This document shows, piece by piece, positions 1 through 6,246 of a DNA stretch of 7,469 nt. The position numbers and the translations under genes were made by a program. Under the pieces are notes generated by a model. The model did no database searches. It had not been told where the DNA came from and was given only the letters and a program-made list of their open reading frames with translations. Source of the stretch: an uncultured Eubacterium sp. (lineage in GTDB: Bacteria > Bacillota > Clostridia > Lachnospirales > Lachnospiraceae); assembly GCA_947573465.1 (NCBI GenBank), contig CANPET010000076.1, positions 1-7,469 on the forward strand, read 5' to 3'. Numbering within the stretch: the stretch's first letter is position 1; each line of letters opens with the position of its first letter.

Positions 1-59
1 TTTTAGGTTGTTTTTTGTTAACTTTAGGTTGCATTGTTAATTATATCATATTTTGTATT
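1..59. other. Intergenic left edge with short imperfect direct repeats
   Basis: This AT-rich stretch follows the stop codon of the subunit I gene. It holds two imperfect copies of a roughly 19-base pattern: TTTAGGTTG followed by TGTTAA, at 2-21 and again at 23-40. A TATAAT hexamer on the minus strand (40-45) has no good -35 partner. In related operons the next gene would be the proteolipid subunit K, so this is probably the spacer between subunits I and K. No gene or clear terminator is visible here. Confidence 0.4.
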
Positions 60-2039
60 TTATTTAAATGGCTTAAATTCCCTGCTGCCTCCCTCGAAGA
101 ACTTTCCGAAAAATTCAACATACTGGAGACGGTTTGTATGAACATAAGCACCTAATAAATTTATTGCCATATTGAACACATGCCCAATAACGAATACTAA
201 AATAAACATGATAACACCAACGACAGATTTGCCACCCATGGCTGCCATGGTATTAATAACCTGTGCGATAACTCCTGTTGCAAGCCCTAATGCAAGCAGT
301 CTTGAATAAGACAGTAAATCACTGAGCCAGCTGGTCGTATCATACAGGCTATATGCACCAAGCATCAGTCTCTTCAACGGATTCTTTGCTCTCCTGCCTG
401 CCATCAGCAATATTCCTATCATACCGCCCAAGGCCATTACCTTTGCCAATAGATTTGCCCATGCAGGAAATACAACCGTCATGCCTGCTAATGAGCCAAA
501 TATGCTGGTAGGCACTAACATTAATATTAGTCCTATCAGAAATACATACCAGAATACAACATCACACACGAAAGACATTACATCCTTCTGTCTTAACATC
601 ATATATCCCTTGATACCAAGCCCGACAAATAAATGAACAATTCCAAAAATCATACAGTAAATCAACATCTGCATCGGCTTTTCAATTGGTGCAAACCACA
701 ATGCGGGTACCGTAATATTTACACCAAAGAATGTCTTTGCAATTACTGTCAGTGCATCTCCGAAATAACCTCCAAACAAAACACCCCATATCAATGTTGA
801 AATTCCACAATTCTTGAACATCCGAAGAGATTTCTGCATACCTTCTGACATATTTGGAAATCTTTTAAGAGCCCACAGGCATCCTAAAAACATCAGCAGT
901 CCATATGCGGCATCACTCAACATAATCCCAAAAAAGAAATAATAGAAAAATGCTGTAATAGCAGTAGGGTCAATCTCATGCTTTGTAGGATATCCAAATG
1001 ATGTGACAACTCCTTCTACTGCCCCGGTCGTTTTACTGTTTGACAGCAATACCGGTACATCTTCTTTTTCGTCAGGTTCTTCCACATCCATCACTATCGT
1101 ATATTTACTTTCCAGTTTAGATTGTAAGTCGTTTATCTCTTTTTGTGGAATATAACCGGTTACGAAAAATGTATGTTTTGATTGTAGAATACTTCCCACA
1201 ACCCGGTATTTGTCTGCACGAATTGTGTAATAATCTACAATCTTCTGTATCTCTTCTCTTCTATCTGCACACTTTTTAAATTCCTGTTTGATATCTTCTA
1301 TTTCTTTTTGAATAGAAACAATTGCATCCTCTCTTTTCTTTGCAGATACGCTCGGAATATGGCTGGTGATAATCGGCGGTCTGTTAAAACTCAACTCCCT
1401 TAACGCTTTCTCAACCTGTTCCTGCTCTCCCTTCAAAAAGACCACTGTCACATAACTCTGATATTTATCAGCATCAATTACCTGAACATAAACTGATTCC
1501 GGCATATCTTCTATCTGTTCAATTCGAGCCGTCAATTCTTCCTGTGTATATGTCCCTGAAATACTTCCAATAAGGAAGCCTGTCTTTTTCGTTCCTTGGT
1601 AATTCATTGGAACATCTAATGTAAGCCATGGTTTTAATGACTCTATTTCCTCACTGCATCGAAGAACTGCTGCTTCTTTTTCCTCAAAGATTTTTTGTGA
1701 CTGTAAAATTCTATTCACCAGATTCATAATATCCTGCTGATTATCAATAGATTTTTGATATTCATTTTCATCAATCTGTTTTTTTCCTTCCAGTCCTGCA
1801 AACATAGATTTATTCTCAGGACAATGCTTGTCTAAAATCTCTAAAGCATTGTCTGCTAACGCTGCATTTCTTTCAAAAATAGATATCTGAGTCGCTGTAT
1901 TCATCTTTTCAAAAACTGCATCTTCATTGTCTGTCGTCTGTATTTCCAGACAACCTCTTCTTTGCAGAAATTCGAGAATCTTTTTTCGATTTTTTTTCAT
2001 TGCACAAATATTGATTCTGCGCATTTGTAAAACTGCCAT
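60..2039 (-). CDS. ntpI: V-type ATP synthase/ATPase subunit I (a-subunit homologue)
   Basis: This is the membrane stator subunit of a bacterial V/A-type ATPase. It provides the ion half-channels facing the proteolipid ring and anchors the peripheral stalks. The product is 659 residues, usual for the family. Residues 1-350 are soluble and rich in coiled coil (about 95-135 and 230-270). Residues 360-632 contain a series of hydrophobic helices. Family signatures are visible: DPTAITAFFYYFFFG at 358-371, LSDAAYGL at 374-381, LLSYSRLLALGLATGV at 575-590, and GHVFNMAINLLGAYVH (619-634) leading to NRLQYVEFFG. By homology with yeast Vph1 R735 and R799, the essential channel arginine should be R580 and the second one R637. 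The start at MAVLQM is supported by AGGAGG four bases upstream. The gene lies 8 bases after the stalk subunit gene, whose TAG stop overlaps this ribosome site, so translation is probably coupled. The transported ion (Na+ or H+) cannot be told from this subunit. Confidence 0.95.
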   Translation of the reverse strand: MAVLQMRRINICAMKKNRKKILEFLQRRGCLEIQTTDNEDAVFEKMNTATQISIFERNAALADNALEILDKHCPENKSMFAGLEGKKQIDENEYQKSIDNQQDIMNLVNRILQSQKIFEEKEAAVLRCSEEIESLKPWLTLDVPMNYQGTKKTGFLIGSISGTYTQEELTARIEQIEDMPESVYVQVIDADKYQSYVTVVFLKGEQEQVEKALRELSFNRPPIITSHIPSVSAKKREDAIVSIQKEIEDIKQEFKKCADRREEIQKIVDYYTIRADKYRVVGSILQSKHTFFVTGYIPQKEINDLQSKLESKYTIVMDVEEPDEKEDVPVLLSNSKTTGAVEGVVTSFGYPTKHEIDPTAITAFFYYFFFGIMLSDAAYGLLMFLGCLWALKRFPNMSEGMQKSLRMFKNCGISTLIWGVLFGGYFGDALTVIAKTFFGVNITVPALWFAPIEKPMQMLIYCMIFGIVHLFVGLGIKGYMMLRQKDVMSFVCDVVFWYVFLIGLILMLVPTSIFGSLAGMTVVFPAWANLLAKVMALGGMIGILLMAGRRAKNPLKRLMLGAYSLYDTTSWLSDLLSYSRLLALGLATGVIAQVINTMAAMGGKSVVGVIMFILVFVIGHVFNMAINLLGAYVHTNRLQYVEFFGKFFEGGSREFKPFK

Positions 2040-2043
2040 AAGA

Positions 2044-2049
2044 CCTCCT
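2044..2049 (-). promoter_or_regulatory. Ribosome binding site of subunit I, overlapping the upstream stop
   Basis: On the minus strand AGGAGG lies four bases before the ATG. The upstream gene's TAG stop (2048-2050) shares its last two bases with the start of this site (TAGGAGG), so ribosomes ending the stalk gene can reinitiate directly. It also decides the start in favour of MAVLQM over the in-frame methionine five codons later. Confidence 0.85.
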
Positions 2050-2356
2050 ATATTAAAGCATCAATCACAGCATCGACTGCCACGCTCATTTTCTGTTCTG
2101 ACTGTGCTTTTAATTCTGCAACCTTTTTTTCGATTTGTTTTTCCTGAATCAAATCATATTCGTTACATTTTTTTACTACTTCATTCATCGCCTTGTCCGC
2201 CTGAGCCTTTGCTTCCCGCATCTGTTCTTCGCGGTAAGATAACTCTTTTATTTTCATCTGAGCCTTTTCACCTTCTGCATTCTCCTTTGCTGTGGCAATC
2301 TGTCTCTCGGCTTCCATCTCGGCTACACGAACAGCATCTACTGTCTCTTTTATCAA
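2048..2356 (-). CDS. ntpF: V-type ATPase peripheral-stalk subunit (NtpF / subunit G-H type)
   Basis: This small protein of 102 residues is almost wholly charged alpha-helical coiled coil, with runs such as AEMEAERQIATAKENAEGEK, many Ala, Glu, Lys and Gln, and no membrane segment. That composition and its place directly before subunit I match NtpF of the Enterococcus hirae order ntpF-I-K-E-C-G-A-B-D. In that complex it pairs with the E-type subunit to form the peripheral stalk linking the V1 head to subunit I. The start is read as TTG (2354-2356), because no in-frame ATG lies upstream; AAAGGA sits about ten bases before it. The N-terminal VDAVRVAEMEAE pattern fits the family. The weak start codon may limit its yield. 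Sequence identity in this family is low, so the assignment rests on composition, length and synteny. Confidence 0.82.
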   Translation of the reverse strand: MIKETVDAVRVAEMEAERQIATAKENAEGEKAQMKIKELSYREEQMREAKAQADKAMNEVVKKCNEYDLIQEKQIEKKVAELKAQSEQKMSVAVDAVIDALI

Positions 2357-2452
2357 ATTCGTACCGTCCTTTCTATCATGCTCTTTATTGTTTTTGGACG
2401 AATCCTCCGGTAACTTTTACCTGATAGAATTCCCAATTAACAATTTTACACA

Positions 2453-2481
2453 ATCATATAATGTTATATTTTTATATACAA
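2453..2481 (-). promoter_or_regulatory. Probable sigma-A promoter of the V-ATPase operon
   Basis: On the minus strand TTGTAT (2476-2481) and TATGAT (2453-2458) are separated by 17 bases. This is the best -35/-10 pair upstream of the stalk gene and predicts a transcript start near 2446 with a leader of about 90 bases. The placement agrees with the stalk gene being first in the operon. Confidence 0.5.
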
Positions 2482-2770
2482 GTTGCAATTTTTAGCGTTT
2501 GTTTTATTTTATTACAAATTATAATAATTGTATATATTTTCCATATTTATTAATATTTACTAATATACCATATTTTAAAATTAAGATGTGAATAAAATAA
2601 GAACATATTGTTTCTATTTTTTATTATTTTCTTTATTTTATTATTTTTTCTTACTAAATTAATAATATTCATTCCCCACCTTTTCATACTTAAATTTTTG
2701 TATTAACTTTTTGTATATGATATTTTCAAATAACTATTTGAAAATATACTGAAAATTAATTTTGCTGCAA
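2482..2770. other. AT-rich intergenic spacer without a gene
   Basis: This stretch lies between the V-ATPase promoter and the degV terminator. It consists mostly of T/A runs with very few G or C bases. I see no convincing open frame with a ribosome site on either strand and no RNA gene signature. The only clear structure is the palindrome at 2720-2747, listed separately. Confidence 0.6.
2720..2747. repeat. Perfect palindrome, 13-bp arms with 2-bp spacer
   Basis: ATATTTTCAAATA (2720-2732) and its exact reverse complement (2735-2747) are separated only by AC. The arms contain just one G/C pair each and no T tract suits a terminator. The symmetry fits a dimeric regulator site or a cruciform better than an RNA terminator. 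It lies far from both flanking start codons, so its target is unclear. Confidence 0.55.
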
Positions 2771-2772
2771 AA

Positions 2773-2806
2773 CTAAAAACATGATGGCTCCGACAACCAT
2801 CATGTT
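2773..2806 (-). terminator. Rho-independent terminator of degV
   Basis: On the minus strand the arms AACATGATGG and CCATCATGTT (10 bp, at 2797-2806 and 2778-2787) enclose a 9-base loop and run into TTTTT followed by AGTTTT. It begins 27 bases after the degV stop and ends the degV transcript before the AT-rich spacer. Confidence 0.88.
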
Positions 2807-2832
2807 CTCTCATCATAACTTTAAATCTATTC

Positions 2833-3678
2833 CTATTCCTTCTCAAAAGATATTATCAGTCCCTTGTTCTCTGCATAATAACTGCACAGGCCACTAGTTG
2901 GCATTACCTCTGCTTCAACATTCGGAAAACTTTCCTTTATAATATCTAAAAAGAATTTCACTCTTTCTTCATTGAAACAATGGCTAATAATAATCTTTCC
3001 TCCCTTATATCCATTAGCCAACATATCTTCCACTGTTTTTTTATAGATTACATCTTTTCCTCTTGCTTTTCTTAACAGTTCAATGGTTCCTTCCGTACTT
3101 CCCTGACCCAATATTTTTATTCCCAACATTCCTGCAAGTTTTCCTGCAATAGCACTGACTCTTCCACTTTTTACCAGGTTATCCATTGACTCCAATATAA
3201 AAAATACTTTAATCTTCTTGCAGTATTCTGTAATCTTCTCTACAATCTCTTCAAAATCCATCTGCTGTTTGATAAATTCCTGCAGTTTTCTAACAATCAT
3301 TGTAAGTCCTGAACCGGCAGCTTTTGAATCAATGATATGAATTTTTTTATCCGGAAAATCTTCTAATATCATATTTTTTGCTACTACAGCACTGCTATAA
3401 GTACCTGATAAAGCACTTGTAATCGTCACCACAAAAACTTCATCTGCCTTTTCATATGCATTATACCACTCCTGAGGACTTGGCGCCGCAGTACCTGTCG
3501 CCTCAGAACACTCGCTCATTTCTTTCATAAAAGACACGATATCTAAATCATAGTCATCAATATATTCTTTCTCTCCCACTCTTAACTTTAATGGTACTCT
3601 TGCCATATATGTATCATTTGTATAGTTATCATCAATATACATATCACAACTAGAATCTACAATAATTGCATATTTCAT
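2833..3678 (-). CDS. DegV family fatty-acid-binding protein
   Basis: The product of 281 residues has the full DegV-family length. These cytoplasmic proteins bind a single fatty acid in a cleft between two domains; several (FakB type) present it to a FakA kinase for phospholipid synthesis. Visible landmarks are IIVDSSCD at 5-12, TGTAAPSPQEW at 61-71, TITSALSGTYSSA at 85-97, IIDSKAAGSG at 115-124, and LVKSGRVSAIAGKLAGMLGI at 168-187, which corresponds to the family's usual LxxGGRIS segment. ISHCFNEERV follows at 231-240 and a Ser/Gly-rich C-terminal segment at 260-278. AAGGAGG lies four bases before the ATG. The gene is alone in its transcript, has its own terminator, and is divergent from a TetR-family regulator that probably controls it. 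Which fatty acid it binds, and whether a FakA partner exists, cannot be seen here. Confidence 0.93.
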   Translation of the reverse strand: MKYAIIVDSSCDMYIDDNYTNDTYMARVPLKLRVGEKEYIDDYDLDIVSFMKEMSECSEATGTAAPSPQEWYNAYEKADEVFVVTITSALSGTYSSAVVAKNMILEDFPDKKIHIIDSKAAGSGLTMIVRKLQEFIKQQMDFEEIVEKITEYCKKIKVFFILESMDNLVKSGRVSAIAGKLAGMLGIKILGQGSTEGTIELLRKARGKDVIYKKTVEDMLANGYKGGKIIISHCFNEERVKFFLDIIKESFPNVEAEVMPTSGLCSYYAENKGLIISFEKE

Positions 3679-3733
3679 ATTGCCTCCTTATATTTTGAGA
3701 ACTTTTCTCGTAACAATCTTATAAATTATATTA

Positions 3734-3756
3734 TATGTAGTTTTTATTACTACATA
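3734..3756. promoter_or_regulatory. Candidate operator: inverted repeat at the degV transcript start
   Basis: TATGTAGT (3734-3741) and ACTACATA (3749-3756) form a perfect 8-bp inverted repeat around a 7-base spacer. It overlaps the predicted degV transcription start (near 3752) and sits between the degV and tetR genes, where a TetR-type dimer would be expected to bind. Assignment to that regulator is inference. Confidence 0.55.
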
Positions 3757-3758
3757 CT

Positions 3759-3787
3759 ATTGTATCACTTACTTTGTTATGCTACAA
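3759..3787 (-). promoter_or_regulatory. Candidate degV promoter, overlapping the tetR promoter
   Basis: On the minus strand TTGTAG (3782-3787) and TACAAT (3759-3764) are spaced by 17 bases. This predicts a start near 3752 and a leader of about 75 bases. A pair of overlapping TATAAT-like hexamers lies further downstream near 3725-3736 but lacks good -35 partners. Confidence 0.45.
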
Positions 3788-3788
3788 T
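3760..3788 (+). promoter_or_regulatory. Candidate tetR promoter
   Basis: On the plus strand TTGTAT (3760-3765) and TACAAT (3783-3788) are spaced by exactly 17 bases. This predicts a start near 3795 and a leader of about 68 bases before the regulator ATG. Its hexamers are almost the reverse complements of those of the degV promoter, so the two promoters occupy the same DNA. Confidence 0.5.
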
Positions 3789-3812
3789 TTACACTATTGA
3801 TTAAAATGTAAA
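3788..3812. promoter_or_regulatory. Second inverted repeat, at the tetR transcript start
   Basis: TTTACA (3788-3793) and TGTAAA (3807-3812) form a 6-bp inverted repeat with a 13-base spacer that covers the predicted tetR start point. It could mediate autoregulation, but the short arms in AT-rich DNA make chance occurrence possible. Its half-sites differ from those of the repeat at 3734-3756. Confidence 0.3.
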
Positions 3813-3862
3813 CTTTCAGGAACAAATAGAAATGTAACAAAAGGTTTAAGAAGGGATTTTAT

Positions 3863-4396
3863 ATGCAGAAATTTTCCATCAGTAATTTTACAAAAAGAAA
3901 TAAATTTACCCGGATGTGTATCGGCGAAGCTGTCATCGCATTGATGAAAGAAAAAATTTTTGACAAAATAACCATTTTGGATATCACACGCAAAGCCGGA
4001 GTTTCCAGAATGACATTTTACAAATATTATCATTCTAAAGAACAGGTAGTAGAATCTTATTTACAGGAGATTATTTCCGGATATGTTGAAAAGTTTGGAG
4101 ATAATTTTTCTGATGACTTTCCTAATTTTGATAACACACTGGCAGCACTAAACTATTTTGATACTTATGCAGATTTCTTTTTAGAAATTACGCATGCAGG
4201 ACTATATAACCTTTTAATTAATGCAGTAAATCTATACATGGAAGAAACCATCGTACCCCGTTATAATGTATCTCCCTACAAAATATATTATTATGCCGGA
4301 GCATTACTGAATATTTTTATTAAATGGGAAGAATCCGGAAAAAATATTGATGCAGAAACGATTGCAAAAACGATTGCATCTATTAAATTAAACTAA
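3863..4396 (+). CDS. TetR/AcrR-family transcriptional regulator
   Basis: The product of 177 residues has an N-terminal TetR helix-turn-helix at about 14-62, with the hallmark stretch ITILDITRKAGVSRMTFYKY (36-55) followed by YHSKEQVV. The C-terminal ligand/dimer part contains YAGALLNIFIKWEESG (144-159), which resembles the C-terminal domain of DhaS-like TetR regulators. Such proteins bind palindromic operators as dimers and are usually released by a small ligand. AAGGG lies seven bases before the ATG. The gene is divergent from degV and shares its control region, so degV is the most likely target and a fatty acid or lipid-related molecule a plausible signal; both points are inference. DegV and the DhaK fold are structurally related, which makes a DhaS-like regulator beside degV suggestive. 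The ligand cannot be read from the sequence. Confidence 0.9.
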   Translation: MQKFSISNFTKRNKFTRMCIGEAVIALMKEKIFDKITILDITRKAGVSRMTFYKYYHSKEQVVESYLQEIISGYVEKFGDNFSDDFPNFDNTLAALNYFDTYADFFLEITHAGLYNLLINAVNLYMEETIVPRYNVSPYKIYYYAGALLNIFIKWEESGKNIDAETIAKTIASIKLN

Positions 4397-4445
4397 AAAA
4401 GAGGATATTTCAAAACATTTTTTATATTTTGAAATATCCTCTTTT
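4397..4445. terminator. Bidirectional terminator between convergent genes
   Basis: AAAAGAGGATATTTCAAAA (4397-4415) pairs perfectly over 19 bp with 4427-4445 around an 11-base loop. The outer A/T runs provide a U tract in both directions. It begins immediately after the tetR stop and lies 30 bases past the stop of the LRR protein gene, so it can end both transcripts. Confidence 0.93.
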
Positions 4446-4475
4446 CTATTTTATATTCAAGAAAGTACAATCACT

Positions 4476-5960
4476 TTACTTTTCTACGAATGTAAATCCA
4501 TTATTGTTTGCAAATGTTTCTGCATAGCTTCCTTTTGCTCCCATAATTGTCTTTAACTCTGTAGAATCCTCAAATGCATTTGATGCAATTTCTGTTACGC
4601 TTGCAGGAATCCTAATAGATTCTAAAGCGGTACATCCTGCAAAGGCATATTCATCTATTTTCTCAACTGCCTCAGAAAGAGCAATTTCTTTCAGAGATGT
4701 ACAATCACTGAAAACAGATGATGGTATTATTTTAACCGCTCCCTCAATCTTTACACTTTCTAATGCTGAACATCCTGCGAATTGTGAATCCTGTAATTCT
4801 ATTACAGATGATGGTAAAGTGATATATTTCAATGTACTGTTATATGCGAAACTAGGAACCTTTGTTGCTCCTTCATCCACAGTAATGGTTTCTAAACTTC
4901 TGCATCCGGTGAATGGTGCTAATCCAACACTTACTAAACCTGCCGGAATATTAGCTTCTGTCAATGTTTCACAACCTGCAAACGCAAATTCTCCAATACT
5001 CTGTACTGTTGCCGGAAGTCTCACAGCCTCTAGTGCTTTACACTGGTCAAATGCCTGATTTCCGATAGTCTTCAGACCACTTCCTTTTATTTCCAATGTT
5101 TTCAAGAAATTACAGTTTCCAAATGCTAATCTTCCTATGCTTGTTACAGTCTCCGGAATTACTACACTTGTAATTCTTACTGCACTGTCTTCACCCTCCT
5201 GAAAAGCAAAATCACTGATTCCTATTACTGATTTCCCTGAGATTTCTGCTGGGATTACTACTGCAGCTGACTTTCCAAAGTACTTATTAATCGTAACTCC
5301 ACTTCCCGAGTCATTATAACCAAAATCACTTGCCGGAGATTCCGGTTTTGTTGTGCCAGGTGTCGTCTCCTCTGGTGTAGTTGTCTCTTCTGTCGGTGTT
5401 GTTTCTACAGCTGGTGTTGTTTCTACTGACGGTGTCGTTTCTACTGACGGTGTCGTTTCTACCGCTGGTGTTGTTTCTACTGACGGTGTTGTTTCTACTG
5501 ACGGTGTTGTCTCTACTGACGGTGTTGTCTCTACCGCTGGTGTTGTTTCCACTGGCTGTGTTGTTTCTACTGGTTTTGTAGTTTCCACTGGTTTTGTAGT
5601 CTGAACCGGTTTAACACTTTTCTTCTTTACTATAATTCTACATTTATATTTTTTCTTTCCTACTTTTGCTATTATGTAAGTCTTACCCGGTTTTTTACCT
5701 TTTACCTTACCCTTCTTTGTTACTGTTGCAACCTTCTTATTTTTTGAACTCCATTTTACTTTTTTCTTATTTTTCTTCACTTTAAGTTTTACTGTCTGTC
5801 CAACATTGATGGTTACCTTTACCCTGTTCAATTTGTTTTTTACCGCAGCGTTTGTGTTCATACCGGTAAGCAAGGTAAGAACTAAAACGATGGACATAAA
5901 CATTGACAAAAATTTCGATGTTTTTCTCATGATTTTCTTTGGATTATTAAGAGTATTCAT
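4476..5960 (-). CDS. Secreted BspA-type leucine-rich-repeat protein with Ig-like domain
   Basis: This is a probable secreted or loosely surface-held protein, 494 residues from the start chosen here. Order: signal peptide with MRKTSKF n-region and hydrophobic core (about 11-37, cleavage near NTNAA); a lysine-rich bacterial Ig-like (Big2) domain at 44-113 with WSSKNKKVATVTKKGKVKG; a Thr/Pro/Val/Glu stalk at 117-208 built of six-residue PSVETT-like repeats; then BspA-type (LRR_5) repeats at about 212-478, with the recurring pattern I-xx-xAFxxCxxL-xx-IxIPxxVxxI. There is no LPxTG motif or C-terminal membrane anchor, so attachment may depend on the basic Ig-like domain. Such proteins are often adhesins, but the ligand is unknown. 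The frame is open upstream to an ATG at 6026, but that ATG lies within a TATAAT-like promoter element and has no ribosome site. Alternatives are ATG 5960 (coupled to a leader frame) and ATG 5930, which gives the most typical signal peptide. Confidence 0.88.
   Translation of the reverse strand: MNTLNNPKKIMRKTSKFLSMFMSIVLVLTLLTGMNTNAAVKNKLNRVKVTINVGQTVKLKVKKNKKKVKWSSKNKKVATVTKKGKVKGKKPGKTYIIAKVGKKKYKCRIIVKKKSVKPVQTTKPVETTKPVETTQPVETTPAVETTPSVETTPSVETTPSVETTPAVETTPSVETTPSVETTPAVETTPTEETTTPEETTPGTTKPESPASDFGYNDSGSGVTINKYFGKSAAVVIPAEISGKSVIGISDFAFQEGEDSAVRITSVVIPETVTSIGRLAFGNCNFLKTLEIKGSGLKTIGNQAFDQCKALEAVRLPATVQSIGEFAFAGCETLTEANIPAGLVSVGLAPFTGCRSLETITVDEGATKVPSFAYNSTLKYITLPSSVIELQDSQFAGCSALESVKIEGAVKIIPSSVFSDCTSLKEIALSEAVEKIDEYAFAGCTALESIRIPASVTEIASNAFEDSTELKTIMGAKGSYAETFANNNGFTFVEK
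5379..5594 (-). repeat. Twelve in-frame 18-bp tandem repeats (xxVETT stalk)
   Basis: Twelve consecutive six-residue units encode KPVETT twice, QPVETT, then PAVETT or PSVETT units, ending in PTEETT. The central units are nearly identical at DNA level and show a higher-order order of PAV followed by two or three PSV units, which indicates recent duplication. As 18 bp is a multiple of three, gain or loss of units changes stalk length without breaking the frame. The stalk probably holds the LRR domain away from the wall and is Thr-rich enough for O-glycosylation. Confidence 0.92.
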
Positions 5961-6001
5961 TTTATGTTTTTTAAGCACAATATAAAATACTCTTGTTTCA
6001 A
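5957..6001 (-). promoter_or_regulatory. Possible 14-codon leader frame coupled to the LRR gene start
   Basis: The only strong ribosome site near the LRR gene start is AAAGGAG (6007-6013), five bases before a TTG (5999-6001) that is out of frame with the LRR protein. That frame encodes 14 residues (MKQEYFILCLKNIK) and stops at a TGA that overlaps the in-frame ATG at 5960 as ATGA. The arrangement is typical of translational coupling. In-frame use of ATT just before this TTG is an alternative. Confidence 0.35.
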
Positions 6002-6024
6002 TCCTGCTCCTTTCCTTTTTTTCC

Positions 6025-6061
6025 ATTATATATACTACGATAACATATCTATTTAAAACAA
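6025..6061 (-). promoter_or_regulatory. Probable promoter region of the LRR protein gene
   Basis: On the minus strand TTGTTT (6056-6061) is followed after 18 bases by TAGTAT (6032-6037), and a perfect TATAAT lies at 6025-6030 without a good -35. Either element would place the transcript start at about 6018-6025, at or after the first ATG of the open frame, which argues for a downstream translation start. Confidence 0.35.
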
Positions 6062-6090
6062 CGGTCTATATTTTATATGGTGTCCTTTTT

Positions 6091-6115
6091 TTATTTGACA
6101 GGGAATTTCAAATAA
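6091..6115. repeat. Inverted repeat upstream of the LRR gene promoter
   Basis: TTATTTGA (6091-6098) and TCAAATAA (6108-6115) are perfect 8-bp arms around a 9-base spacer. It lies between the tRNA terminator and the LRR gene promoter, so it could be a regulator site for that gene. There is no T tract making it a terminator. Confidence 0.35.
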
Positions 6116-6126
6116 CTTTTATATGT

Positions 6127-6159
6127 AAAAAAAGAATCAGTCTTTCGACTGATTCTTTT
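6127..6159 (-). terminator. Rho-independent terminator following the tRNA-Trp 3' half
   Basis: On the minus strand a 13-bp stem (AAAAGAATCAGTC with GACTGATTCTTTT) is closed by a GAAA tetraloop and followed by further T residues to 6127. It starts two bases after the tRNA 3' end, as expected for the native terminator of the tRNA gene. This indicates that this side of the junction is the original chromosome. Confidence 0.92.
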
Positions 6160-6161
6160 AG

Positions 6162-6203
6162 CAGGGGCACTAGGAATCGAACCCAGCTCTGGAGTTTTGG
6201 AGA
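6162..6203 (-). tRNA. 3'-half remnant of tRNA-Trp (CCA anticodon), probable integration site
   Basis: Read on the minus strand this is the second half of a tRNA. It has anticodon loop CTCCAAA (6202-6196, anticodon CCA for Trp), 3' anticodon strand ACTCC, a 4-base variable loop, T arm CTGGG-TTCGATT-CCTAG, 3' acceptor strand TGCCCCT and discriminator G. CTA rather than CCA follows. The expected partner strands (GGAGT for the anticodon stem, a D arm, and AGGGGCA for the acceptor) are absent to the right, where the sequence turns into unrelated AT-rich DNA. It is therefore not a functional tRNA gene. The break at the anticodon loop is where tyrosine integrases commonly cross over, so I read it as the displaced end of an att site. 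The intact tRNA-Trp should lie at the other end of the element, beyond the right edge. Confidence 0.88.
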
Positions 6204-6246
6204 TTTAAACATTTCACTTCGCAGTCCCTTTATTTATGGGAAAGTT

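Noticed and set aside
1927..2495. Open frames on the plus strand across the subunit I and stalk gene starts
   Set aside because: They run antisense to well-supported V-ATPase genes, have low-complexity Ser/Leu/Phe-rich products, and lack ribosome sites.
3794..4033. Minus-strand open frame of 79 codons over the regulator start
   Set aside because: It is antisense to the TetR helix-turn-helix region, has no recognisable domain, and crosses the control region.
4819..5058. Plus-strand open frame of 79 codons
   Set aside because: It lies antisense within the LRR domain and has no ribosome site or recognisable domain.
5379..5594. CRISPR-like look of regularly spaced repeats
   Set aside because: The units are contiguous 18-bp coding repeats with no unique spacers, and they translate to a clean PSVETT-type stalk.
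5353..5604. Plus-strand frames encoding Val/Ser/Gly or Leu/Phe repeats
   Set aside because: They are the antisense reading of the 18-bp repeat of the LRR protein; the repeat keeps all frames open, so their length is an artefact.
6162..6240. A complete functional tRNA gene
   Set aside because: The D arm and 5' acceptor strand cannot be found to the right, and the anticodon stem lacks its partner, so only the 3' half is present.
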